This document shows positions 13,282-23,221 of a stretch of 64,000 nt of DNA, piece by piece. Location of the stretch: the NCBI RefSeq assembly GCF_002776525.5, contig NC_045436.1, positions 55,716,254 through 55,780,253 on the forward strand. The letters run 5' to 3'. The notes beneath the pieces are model-generated. The model saw nothing but the letters and a program-made list of their open reading frames with translations, ran no database searches and had not been told where the DNA came from. The position numbers and the translations under genes were made by a program. Every line of letters starts with the position of its first letter. Positions within the stretch are counted from its first letter, which is position 1. The stretch is from Piliocolobus tephrosceles (Eukaryota; Chordata; Mammalia; Primates; Cercopithecidae).

Positions 13282-13838
13282 TGACAGAGCAGAAGCACTG
13301 TCATCTTGGACAAACACCGCCACTTTAAGTTGCAGCTCCCTTTCTAGCCTCATGCATTTCAAGGAAATCACTTCTCTTCTAACTACAAACAGCCAGAAAG
13401 AGCAGACAGTAAAATACAAATAAGACAGCTCGGGCACAGAGGGAGGTGGAGGGAAAGTCTCCTGGGTAATTGCTAAACTTCACCCTCATACAATGGCCCC
13501 CAGTAAAACAGTAGGCCCTAATAAGCATATTCCTTTCCCTTCAGGTGCAGTAAGATAAGGAAGCTAAAAGCAGACCCAGGGAATATGCCTGCAGCTGCAG
13601 AAAGATGTATGGGAACAGACACACAACTCTCCCTCCCAGATAAGCACAACAAACAGACACAGAAGCAGTCCAAGCCTCTAATAAACTCTCCCACCCTGAA
13701 TCCTTAAAAAACTCTTAATCTGTAAGGGAGTGTGGCTCTAACCAAACTCAGCCAGCCACCCCTTTCAGGTTTATTTAAAATAAACCTATCCCTGTTGACT
13801 GTCTAGCTGTCCTTCGTGTTTCCTCTTTAATTCTTACA
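13282..13838 (+). repeat. Solo LTR with 5-bp target duplication (likely ERV1)
   Basis: A 557-bp block starting TGACAGAG and ending TTACA. It is flanked by a perfect direct repeat GTGAA at 13277-13281 and 13839-13843. It has an AATAAA signal near 13778 in 'taaaataaacctatccc' and a short U5-like tail. The L1 antisense sequence on both sides joins up once the LTR and one repeat copy are removed. There is no internal retroviral sequence, so the provirus has collapsed by LTR-LTR recombination. Class I is a guess from overall style and the family is not assigned. Confidence 0.8.
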
Positions 13839-14219
13839 GTGAAGTCTCTTCAAATTTGGTGAAATGTCTATCCAAACCTTTTTCTCATGTTTTTATTGTG
13901 TTATTTGTTTCCTTATTGAGTTCTGAGAGTTTATATATTCTAAATAGGAGCTTCATCAGATATAGGATTTGGAAATATCTTCTGCCAGTCTGTGGTTTAT
14001 CTTTCTGTGCTGTTAACAATGTCTTTTGAAGAGCAGAAGTTTTTAAGTTTGATAAACTGTTATTAACTTGATATTTTATGAACTGTGCTTTCTATCGGTG
14101 TTGCATCCAAACAATCTTTGCCTAAACCAAGGTCACAAAGGTTTTCTCCTATGATTTCTTCTGTAAAATTTAGTTTTAACTTTTGCCTTTAGTTCTATGA
14201 TCCATTTAGAAGCTTTTTG

Positions 14220-14527
14220 TTTGTTTTTTTGTTTGTTTGTTTTTGAGACAGAGTCTTCCTCTGTCACCCAGGCTGCTGTGCAGTGGTGCGGTCTTGGCTC
14301 ACTGGGGCCTCCGCCTCCCGGGTTCAAGAGATTCTCATGCCTCTGCCTCGCAAGTAGCTGAGATTGCAGGTGGGTACCACCATGCCTGGCTAAATTTTTG
14401 TATGTTTAGCAGAGATGGGGTTTTTCCATGTTGGCGAGGCTGGTCTTGAACTCCTGGCCTCAAATGATCTTCCTATCTCAACCTCCCAAAGTGTTTGGAT
14501 TACAGGCTTGAACCACCATGCACAGCC
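14220..14527 (-). repeat. Alu, antisense, older subfamily
   Basis: Begins with a T/G-rich tail (TTTG repeats) and 'ttttgagacagagtcttcctctgtcacccaggctg', and ends '...accaccatgcacagcc', the complement of an Alu left end. Several substitutions and 'cctggcctcaaatgatc' point to an older AluJ/S type. It is inserted in the antisense L1, with L1 sequence resuming at about 14528. Confidence 0.9.
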
Positions 14528-15225
14528 CATCTTGAATTGCTTTTTGTATGTGGTGTGAGGTGTGGATCCAAGTTCATTGCTTTAAGACTGTCTTTTCTCT
14601 ATTGAATTGCCTTTGTACCTTTGTCAGAAACAGATGGCCGTATAAGTATGTGTATATCTCTGGACTTTCTGTGCCATTCCATTGATCTATTTGTCTGTCT
14701 CTATGCCATTACCACACTGTCTTGATTCCCATGGCTTCACAATAAGTGTTGAAATCAGGCAATGTTAGCCCTTCATCTTCGTTTCCTTTGCCAAAGCTAT
14801 TTTGACTGGTCTGTATAAATTTTAGAATCAGTGTGTCAATTTCTACAAAAATTCTTCTGGGCTATTGATTGGTATTTCAGTTAATTTATAAATCAATTTG
14901 GAGATAATTTTATTCCTAATCAGAGAGTTTTTTACTCATTAACAGTAAATCTTCTATACTTAGTCTCAGCAATGTTTGTAGTACTTTTCTGTGTACTTAC
15001 ATATCTTGGTATTTCATATGTTTTATGTTATCATAAATGTATATTTTGCTTCAATTTCTGACTGTTCATTGCTAGTATATAGAAATACAATTGATTTTTT
15101 ATATTGATCTTGTATCTGCAACCTTGTTTAACTCCTTACTAACTCTTTTTAGTAAAATCCATTGGATTTTCTACACCGACAATTAGTCAACTACAAAGAA
15201 AAACAGTTTTATTTCTTCCTTTCCA

Positions 15226-15465
15226 AAAAAAAAAAAAAAAGAAAGATAAAAGATAACAACAGTTGTAAGGAGAGGGGAACGGGGAACTATTGTTTAATGG
15301 ATACCAAGTTTCTATTGGGAATGATAAAAACGTTTTAGGGGTAGATAAGGGTCATGTTACACAACACTGTGAATATATTTGATGCTGTTAAACTGTACAC
15401 TTATAATAGTTAAAATGATAAATATTATAGCATGTATAGTTTAACACAAGAATAAATAATTTTTT
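15226..15465 (+). repeat. L1M 3'UTR end, plus strand
   Basis: After an A-run (15225-15240), 'ggaacggggaactattgtttaatgg', 'gggtcatgttacacaacactgtgaatatatttgatgctgttaaactgtacactta' and 'gtttaacacaagaataaataat' follow the typical 3' end of old L1M elements. It is the continuation of the plus-strand element that breaks off at about 13128. Confidence 0.75.
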
Positions 15466-15879
15466 AAGTGTAGCAATGTTTTAGGACTCTGAGCAAGTGA
15501 TTTATATAATTGCTTTGGTTTCTTTCTATTTTAAACTGTACACATTCAGTAATAAATATGGTTATTACACCAAAATAACACACGTACAACCAAGTGTCTA
15601 TGTACACTTTAATCACTAAAAATTAATAAAGCACCTATTTTAGAAATGTCTCTCTCAGACAACAGAAATTATAGGCAAAGGCACTTGTTCAATATTTTTA
15701 AATTTTTGTTTCTAGTTGTGTAGATTATATCATAAATTAACTCAGATTGATGCCATCTGGGCCTTTTGTTCAGGAAAACAAACTCTCCTATATACATCAC
15801 AAATACACACACACCACTGACACACACTGTAGTCAGGAGCTGTTTGAGTCCAAATACTCTTTGTTTTCCATTCATGGAT
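15466..15879. other. Intergenic spacer
   Basis: Unassigned AT-rich sequence with a short ACAC-rich patch near 15805-15830. No gene or named repeat recognised. Confidence 0.5.
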
Positions 15880-15894
15880 CTCAGTTTCAGAAAC

Positions 15895-16188
15895 CTTTTT
15901 TTTTTTTGAGATGGAGTCTCACTCTGTTGCCCAGGCTGGAGTGCAGTGGCGCAATCTTGGCTCACTGCAAGCTCCGCCTCCCGAGTTGACACCGTTCTCC
16001 TGTCTCAGCCTCCTAAGTAGCTGGTACTACAGTGTCCCATCACAATGCCCAGCTAATTTTTTTGTATTTTTAGTAGAGACATGGTATCACTGTGTTAGCC
16101 AGGATGGTCTCAATCTCCTGACCTCGTGATCTACCCACCTTGACCTCCCAAAGTTCTGGGATTATAGGCATGAGCCACCGCAGCCATC
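15895..16188 (-). repeat. Alu (AluY/S-like), antisense, with 15-bp target duplication
   Basis: Begins with poly-T and 'gagatggagtctcactctgttgcccaggctgg', and ends '...catgagccaccgcagccatc'. The perfect direct repeat 'ctcagtttcagaaac' flanks it at 15880-15894 and 16189-16203, marking an L1-mediated insertion. 'ctcctgacctcgtgatc' favours AluY or late AluS. The open frames across it are the usual Alu-derived frames, not genes. Confidence 0.95.
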
Positions 16189-16306
16189 CTCAGTTTCAGA
16201 AACTTTATGTAATTCTCTTACAAAACAATAAGGAGGTTCTGATAAGAAAATGTGATAACTAAAAGCACTCCACTGACCGGAATATGAAAGTGGCCCAGTC
16301 ATCCTT

Positions 16307-17152
16307 TGTAGGGAGACCCCCCCGAAACTATTGCTACGGAATGAAAGATGAAATGCTCCTGATTATTGTAAATACAAAATTGCATGCAGGATTGTGTAAA
16401 GACAATGCCAGGATGGACTGCCAGAATGAGCCAACAGCGCGTGATGTGCTTCCTCATGCAGACAGCCTAAGAACGGACGTGCAGTCAGGGAGGTTTCACA
16501 CTGTCAAGATTCCTATCCTAGAAAAGCAGTTGTTCATAGCTCTGGGAATGGAATGCGACCCTTGTGGAGAGCCTATATATGGATGCATGGGGGTGCCTGT
16601 TCATATGGATAAGATGGGCTATAAACACCCTCATCTTGCCATGGCTCTTCTAGGCCTCTTTAGGGTTAAGATATACTCCTTTCTGAGAATTTCTGGTCTA
16701 ACTGGTTGTCTAGCTTCATGTCCTATTTCTGTGGATTGTTTGCAACCAACTTTTGCTGCAACTGTTACTGCTGATTAATATCTTGCTAATCATAGGTTAT
16801 GGAAAGACTCTGTTTCTGTTTTAAGGCTCTGTTAGAAATTACCGAAGCACACACTATATTGTTAATTCTTATCTCTATATACTGTATTTCTGCATACAGA
16901 TGTTTTGTTAAAGAATTACTTAATTCCCATGTGACCATCTCACCTCATAATCAAATGACCTTAAAACCTTCCCTAACCTACCCCTGCCCTCACTAAACTT
17001 AATAATACATGCTATGTCCAGTACATTGGTGGCATCACAGGACCCAGCTTTCACTGTCTTGTGTGTGTCTATTATTTCTTAACCTGCCGATCTACCTGGG
17101 AACAAAGAAGGAGCCTCGTTGCATTGTGTGCTGCTGGCTAGATCCTGCAATA
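16307..17152 (+). repeat. ERVK-type solo LTR, 6-bp target duplication
   Basis: An 846-bp LTR beginning TGTAGGGAGACC and ending GCAATA. It is flanked by the perfect 6-bp repeat ATCCTT (16301-16306 and 17153-17158), the duplication length typical of class II (HERV-K/HML) proviruses. The content resembles a primate HML LTR; MER11/HML-8 is my best guess, but I cannot confirm the family. A TATA-like 'cctatatatggatg' lies near 16570. There are no gag, pro, pol or env remains. The 164-codon open frame at 16284-16778 starts outside the LTR and runs through its U3-like part, so it has no protein identity. Confidence 0.85.
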
Positions 17153-17158
17153 ATCCTT

Positions 17159-19284
17159 TATTCTATCCTTAAAGTATGATATACAATACATATTCTAATT
17201 ATATATTCTAGCTTTAGTTGATAGTAAAACTCAGTTTGATTCCACTATATATTAACTTATGGTTACCAAAACAAAAATGTAGGAGAAGGGAACGGTTTTA
17301 TTTTTTGCAGGTCTTACTAATGTTTGAACTTTTCTGGAAGAAGTAGTAGTAATGATATAGCATGCATTTGGAAATAATAAACTTGTCATTTCGAGAATTT
17401 GTTTAGTTTGATTTTTAATTGTCACATATGTGTATATTTGCATAGCTTTGACATTTAAATATTTTTAAATATCTTCAAAGTTACAAAAAATTAATATTTG
17501 TCATTTGCATACTGAAAGTAACATTTACAATTCAATCCACAAATTTGTTTTTGGTAGAACTTCTTATAAAGAATTATCTTGAATTACCTTACAATTACTC
17601 CTTCATTGTACTCTTCTCAGACACCAGTCAGATTTATCAAGTGTAGCCTTAATAGCATCTAAACTTTATTGTCATAAGTGGAAATACCCAGTGATGTCTT
17701 ACAGTACAAAGCCATTAACACTAACTGCTCATGAAATTCAGTGCCTTACAGAACCTAATGGACTTGCAATCCTTTCTAAGGAGAGAAAAAGCAGCAACCA
17801 CCAGTGTGTTTCATGTTCAATTACTTATTTCTCATACATAATCACTTTTATCTCCGAGGGTACAAACTTAGTACTACTCAGCTATTTACTCTTCATAAAC
17901 AATCTAACCACACTTATGAACGTCAGGTCACAATAGAGATTATAATACGTGAGTGCTTATAATAGGCTTATTAATACAGCCCCTTACATTCTTATTATTG
18001 TTCAATATTGACATCACCAAAGTGAATGACAATAATTATGTTTCCAAATATTTAATAAAAATGCCCACAAGAACATAATTAAATGTTACTATGTATCGAA
18101 AGAAAAAGAATAGTTTTTGTTATGAAACAGTTGAACCATTAAATGTTGTAGAAATGATTTCGAAGTTTTCTTGTGACAAAAATATAATACCAGATAAAAC
18201 TATGACAAAAAAAGTTACATGAAAAATTAAACTAGGGCATTTCAAAACATAAAACCATGTAAAAGTGTAAATAGCTAGAGGATATATACAAGTTTCTATC
18301 ACACTCAAACATATAAACAAATATTGTACATTTTTTTAAATAAAAATCTTATATTTAATGATTCTTTTCATAAAATAGCTTATATTAAGTAGGCCAGACA
18401 TGACTTGTTTAGATTTGTAAATGATTCGCAATTATAACAATTTTAAGAAAACTGTTGATGATTATATTTCAATAAAAAATGGAGGTCTTATACATACTAG
18501 CAAGTTATCATAAGTCATAACTGAAAGTCAACCTAAATGCTAATTTAGATAGGCAGATACTTGAAATATGCCTTAAAACATGTACAGTACAAAGCAGGAT
18601 ATGGTGGAGTCACTAACTAATGAACATGAAAAAGAGTCAGATTAATAAAGTTCATAAAATGTGATGTGAGAGTCTCATTATAAAACACTTTGTAAATCCT
18701 CAAAAAAAATCTAGAATGTGTGGGAACAGGTCACTTGGTTAGGAGTTTGTTGGCACATATTAAAATGGATGTTGGATATCAGGCCAGTATATGTTTTTTT
18801 CTAACTTGTCCAAGGAATATTTATTTAAAAAAATTGTGGAAAAATATCTTATCTTAAATCACTTTGTAAACTACAACATAATGCATCCTCCTCTATGACC
18901 ATCAAGGTTACATTAGCATATCAAATACTGAGAGATCCTGATGAAAATGTATTTAACTTCATCAGCCTATCATTTTCCAAACCCATTACAATAATTATTT
19001 TATTTTATATAATGCACTTTATTTTATTATTTATGTTAGTGTTTCACTGTTTGGGAGGTGTGTCTATTACAGACAGCACACACTGACTTTTTAAAACCTA
19101 ATTTCATTGATTATTAGAGAGACTCCCTGCTTACATTGTTATGAAAATGAAAAGCATTGGATTTCCTTAATTTATCATCCTACTTCATTCATTTCTATGC
19201 TTTTCTCATCCCTTTATTATGTTATTTTACCATATGGAATGAGCTGTAAGTACTTTTCTCTTTAATTGTTTTAACTATTAAGAA
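17159..19284. other. AT-rich intergenic spacer
   Basis: No gene or named repeat recognised. Short open frames are AT-driven. Local features are only short A/T runs. Confidence 0.55.
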
Positions 19285-20845
19285 GAATAGGAATATGCCA
19301 CCACAATATATGTCATCTTCGTGTAAGGACTATTTTAAGCTGAAGGCAACTCAAAAATAACAGATGCAAGAAAGTTTTCTACCATTCCCCTTTCTGCATA
19401 AAGGCAAGGTATAAATTTCCTTTTGTGAAGTTGCCACTCCTCATCACCAGTAGGAAGAGGAAATGACTTAATTACTAAAGACATTATTATCTGCATCTTT
19501 ATCTTTTGTCAAGATGGAGTTTGCTTGACAAATCTTACTAAAATAGCTCTCATTGTTTTTATTAGTTTCTTCACACAATACCTTTCCACAATTTACTTGC
19601 TCTAGAAGATGTTGCGGGAAGTCAGGGACCCCAAACAGATGGACCAACTGGAGCAGCGGCAGAGGAAACATAAATTTTGAAGATTTCATGGACATTTATA
19701 AGTTCTCAAATGTTACTTTTATAATTTCTTATGCGTGGCTTGACTTTAATCTCTTAATCCAGTTATCTTCGTAAGCTGAGGATGTACGTCACCTCAGGAC
19801 CACTCTGTATTAACTGTACAAATTGATTGTAAAACATGTGCGTTTGAACAATATGAAATCAATACACCTTGAAAAGAACAGAATAACAGTGATTTTTATG
19901 GAGCAAGGGAAGACAACCATAAGATCTGACTACCTGCGGGGTCGGGCAAAAAGAACCATATTTTTCTTCTTGCAGAGAGCCTATAAATGAAAGTGCAAGT
20001 AGGGAAGATATCACTAAATTCTTTTCCTAGCAAGGAATATTAATATTAATACCCTGGGGAAGGAATACGTTCCTTCAGGGAGGTCTATAAACAGCCTCTC
20101 TGAGAATGTCCATATTGTGCAGTTGAGATAAGGACTGAGACACGCCCTGGTCTCCTGCAGTACCCTCAGGCTTACTAGGGTGTGGAAAAACTCCACCCTG
20201 GGAAATTTGTGATCAGACCAGTTCTCTGCTTTTGAACTCTGTTTTCTGTTGTTTAAGATGTTTATCAAGACAATACAAGCACTGCTGAACATAGACATTT
20301 ATCAGTGGTTCTGCTTTTGACCTTTTCCCTGTATACTTTTTACCTTTGTCCTATTTCCTCAGAAGCATGTGATCTTTGTTAGACCCTTATTAGTAGTTCT
20401 GCTTTTTGCCCTTTGAAGTATGTGATCTTTGTACCTACTCCCTGTTCTTACACCCCTTCCCCTTTTGAAACCCTTAATAAAAACTTGCTGGTCTGAGACT
20501 CAGGCAGGCATCATGGTCCAACCGATATGTGATGTCATTCCCGGTGGCCCAGCTGTAAAATTCCTCTCTTTGTACTGTCTCTCTTTATTTCTCAGCCAGA
20601 TGACACTTATGGAAAATAGAAAGAATCAACATTGAAATATTGGGGGTGGGTTCCCCCAATAAGAAGACAAACCTCTTTTCCCTAGTCTCATTATACATCA
20701 AAATTTATTGTTCTTTTTAAAAATGATATATAGTCCCTGAGTCTAACCTCTTACTACTTGGGTCTTCACTTCTTTTCTATGAAGAACTGCATATGCATAT
20801 GTAATAAATTTGTTCTCCTGTTAATCTGTCATTTGTCAAATGGAC
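19285..20845 (+). repeat. ERV1 (MER4-group-like) LTR, split by an ERVK LTR
   Basis: Left part 19285-19609 ('aaggactattttaagctgaaggcaactc', 'aagttttctaccattcccctttctgc') and right part 20662-20845 ('gcatatgtaataaatttgttctcctgttaatctgtcatttgtcaa') match the two halves of a common class I LTR type. The right part has the AATAAA signal and the 'ctcctgttaatctgtc' R-region phrase. Together they give roughly 510 bp. The interruption is exactly the ERVK solo LTR with its 6-bp duplication. Confidence 0.65.
19610..20661 (+). repeat. ERVK-type solo LTR, 6-bp target duplication
   Basis: A 1052-bp LTR beginning TGTTGCGGGAAGTCAGG and ending CCCCCAATA. Perfect 6-bp direct repeats AGAAGA lie at 19604-19609 and 20662-20667. 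The familiar class II phrases 'gaagatttcatggacattta', 'gctgaggatgtacgtcacctcagg' and 'cttaataaaaacttgctgg' are all present, the last carrying the polyadenylation signal near 20475. It is inserted in an older ERV1-type LTR, so it is younger than that element. No internal proviral genes. The HML family is not assigned. Confidence 0.88.
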
Positions 20846-20854
20846 AAAATATAC

Positions 20855-21090
20855 GTATGTGTGTGTGTGTGTATATATGTATATATATGTGTGTATATAT
20901 ATGTGCATATATATGTGTATGTATATATGTATATATTTATATATGTATATCCATATAATAGACACACATGTACACACACACAAAGTATATATACACACAC
21001 AAAGTATATATATATATACACACACGCACACACACACACTGAGTGGGCAAAGTATATATATACACACCTATATATACACTTTATATATAT

Positions 21091-21129
<39 letters not shown>

Positions 21130-21130
21130 T
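20855..21130. repeat. Compound (TG)n/(TATATG)n/(CA)n/(TA)n microsatellite
   Basis: Alternating purine-pyrimidine DNA: TG repeats from about 20857, TATATG-type units to about 20955, CA repeats with TATA interruptions to 21030, then (TA)n at 21068-21127 with one long pure TA stretch. Open frames in all phases give only Tyr/Ile/Cys/Val/His/Thr repeats and are not genes. Confidence 0.97.
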
Positions 21131-21826
21131 GAGAATAATATATGTATTCACACACACACTAAGGATTTTACTGACAATTTTAAAGCTTTAAAAAATATTT
21201 TAATGTGAACTTATCAAATTGGTTGTAATATCTAGAAATGAGTGTCTGCTGGGAACTAATTAGACAATAAATACATATGTATGTATTTAGGATCTAATAT
21301 TTATCTATAATATACATTATATATTAATACATAATATATAGTATATTAATATATACTATATAGTGTATATTCTATATTAACCTCTTTCCATTCCTTTTTT
21401 GGCATAAATTATAGTTAATATATTTTGTCATTTACAATAATTCATTTATATTTTATAATATATTTTGTGTATCTACTTTTCAGGAGTATCAAAAATAAAA
21501 ACATTATTCTGTGGAAACTTTTTAAAATGTTAATATATCTTCTATCTAAACAATTTCAATGCTCAACATTTACTCTTTTCATAAAAGTGGCTCTCACTAT
21601 TTACTAACATCTGTAACACCTTATTTTCTAAAAATGTGCCATTTTACCCTTACCTCGGGTCACTGAATTTAGTTCTTTAATTTCTCTGTATCCCATAATA
21701 AGTAAAGAAGATAAAATGATATCATTTAAATTACAAGTAAATTATAGAAATTATGCCAGTATTTCCGATACCTTCCATTTACATTTAATGTAATGTAGCT
21801 TCTTCTACAACTTGATACCAACATTT
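21131..21826. other. AT-rich spacer with a palindromic TATA-rich patch
   Basis: Holds an AT-only patch at about 21295-21385 with many overlapping inverted repeats of 'tatattaata' type. The rest is unassigned AT-rich spacer. Confidence 0.6.
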
Positions 21827-21841
21827 AAGAAATAAAGAACC

Positions 21842-22144
21842 GGCTGGGCGCAGTGGCTCAAGCCTGTAATCCCAGCACTTTGGGAGGCCGAGACGGGCGG
21901 ATCACGAGGTCAGGAGATCGAGACCATCCTGGATAACACGGTGAAACCCTGTCTCTACTAAAAAATACAAAAAACTAGCCGGGCGAGGTGGCGGGCACCT
22001 GTAGTCCCAGCTACTGGGGGGGCTGAGGCAGGAGAATGAACCCAGGAGGGTAAACCCAGGAGGCGGGGCTTGCAGTGAGCTGAGATCCGGCCACTGCACT
22101 CCAGCCTGGGCGGCAGAGCAAGACTCTGTCTCAAAAAAAAAAAA
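21842..22144 (+). repeat. Young AluY, Old World monkey type, 15-bp target duplication
   Basis: A full-length Alu from 'ggctgggcgcagtggctcaagcc' to the A-tail. The direct repeat 'aagaaataaagaacc' occurs at 21827-21841 and 22145-22159. The right monomer has 'gagatccggccactgcactcc', a variant I associate with cercopithecid AluY lineages rather than human AluY. The region 'gaacccaggagggtaaacccaggaggcgg' is a small internal duplication relative to consensus. Young in look. Confidence 0.95.
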
Positions 22145-22159
22145 AAGAAATAAAGAACC

Positions 22160-22471
22160 AATTATGAAAATTGAACTTAGATGAAAAAATACAGTCTAAT
22201 ATCTTTAAAACGTTCAAACAAATGTTTATTTACTATTGGGTGTTTTCTTATTTTATTTTCATTTAAACCTATTAAATTATTTATCTGACAAATACACTTG
22301 TATATATGGTTTCTTCTTCACCAGATATATGGTATCAATTTAGCACATCAGATGTACTTAAGTTTCACTGACCAAAATTGTATCTATTTTTGTAAAATTA
22401 CTAGCAATGTATTTGGTTCATATGGCACTAATTTTTAGAACACATATAAGCTACCAAGTTTTTAAGATATA
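22160..22471. other. AT-rich spacer
   Basis: Short unassigned spacer between an Alu and the Tigger1 element. No feature recognised. Confidence 0.5.
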
Positions 22472-22530
22472 TAAAGGCCTAGTTTGTTATATTGTGCTTC
22501 ACTTTATCATGCTTCACAGATATTGCATTT

Positions 22531-22835
22531 TTTTTTTTTTTTCCTTTTTTTTGAGACGGAGTCTCGCTCTGTCGCCCAGACTGGAGTGCAGTGGCTGGAT
22601 CTCAGCTCACTGTAAGCTCCGCCTCACAGGTTTACGCCATTCTCCTGCCTCAGCCTCCTGAGTAGCTGGGACTACAGGCACCCGCCACCTCGCCCAGCTA
22701 GTTTTTTTGTATTTTTTAGCAGAGATGAGGTTTCACCATGTTAGCCAGGATGGTCTTGATCTCCTGACCTCGTGATCCGCCTGTCTTGGCCTCCCAAACT
22801 GCTGAGATTACAGGCTTGAGCCACCGTGCCCAGCC
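22531..22835 (-). repeat. Young AluY, antisense, inserted in Tigger1
   Basis: Runs from poly-T and 'gagacggagtctcgctctgtcgcccagactgg' to '...ccaccgtgcccagcc'. It carries 'ggctggatctcagctcactg', close to the complement of the same Old World monkey AluY variant seen at 21842. The sequence 'gcattttttt' appears on both sides (22525 and 22836), giving the target duplication. The Tigger1 text 'cagatattgca' continues after the Alu. Confidence 0.93.
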
Positions 22836-23221
22836 GCATTTTTTTTTTCATTGAAGATTTATGGCAGCTCTGAGTCAAGCAAGTCTATTGTTGGTTCCAT
22901 TTTCCCAACAACATGTATTAGTAATTCTTACACTTCATGTCTCTGTGTCACATTTTAGTAATTCTTACACTAGTTCACATTTTTATTACCATAACATTTA
23001 TTACAGTGATCTACCATCACTGATTATTAATATTACTATTACAATCATTTTGGGTGACATGAACCACATCCATGGAAGACAGAAAAACTTAATGGATAAA
23101 TGTAGTGTGTGTTCTGAATGTTTCATGATCCAGCCATTCCTCCATCTCTCTCTCACTTCTCAAGCGTGCCTAATTCCTGAGACACAAAATTATTAAAATT
23201 AGGTCAACTAATAAGGCTACA

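Larger units (their letters stand above)
13129..15225 (-). repeat. Old L1 fragment, antisense, interrupting the L1M 3'UTR
   Basis: Minus-strand ORF2 sequence ('tttagccattctaataagataaatggtatctta' on the plus strand is a familiar antisense L1 phrase). It runs 13140-13281, 13839-14220 and 14528-15220, split by a solo LTR and by an Alu. Both flanks (13128 and about 15250) are the same plus-strand L1M 3'UTR, so this segment was placed inside it. No 3'UTR or poly-T of its own is visible at its left edge, so a clean target-primed insertion is not proven. Confidence 0.75.

Noticed and set aside
16284..16778. 164-codon open frame on the plus strand
   Set aside because: It starts just outside and runs through the 5' half of the ERVK-type solo LTR at 16307-17152. 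The LTR is defined by its 6-bp duplication, and the translated product resembles no retroviral or host protein.
20777..21208. Several frames of 67-122 codons on both strands
   Set aside because: Translated TG/CA/TA microsatellite giving only Tyr/Ile/Cys/Val/Thr/His repeats.
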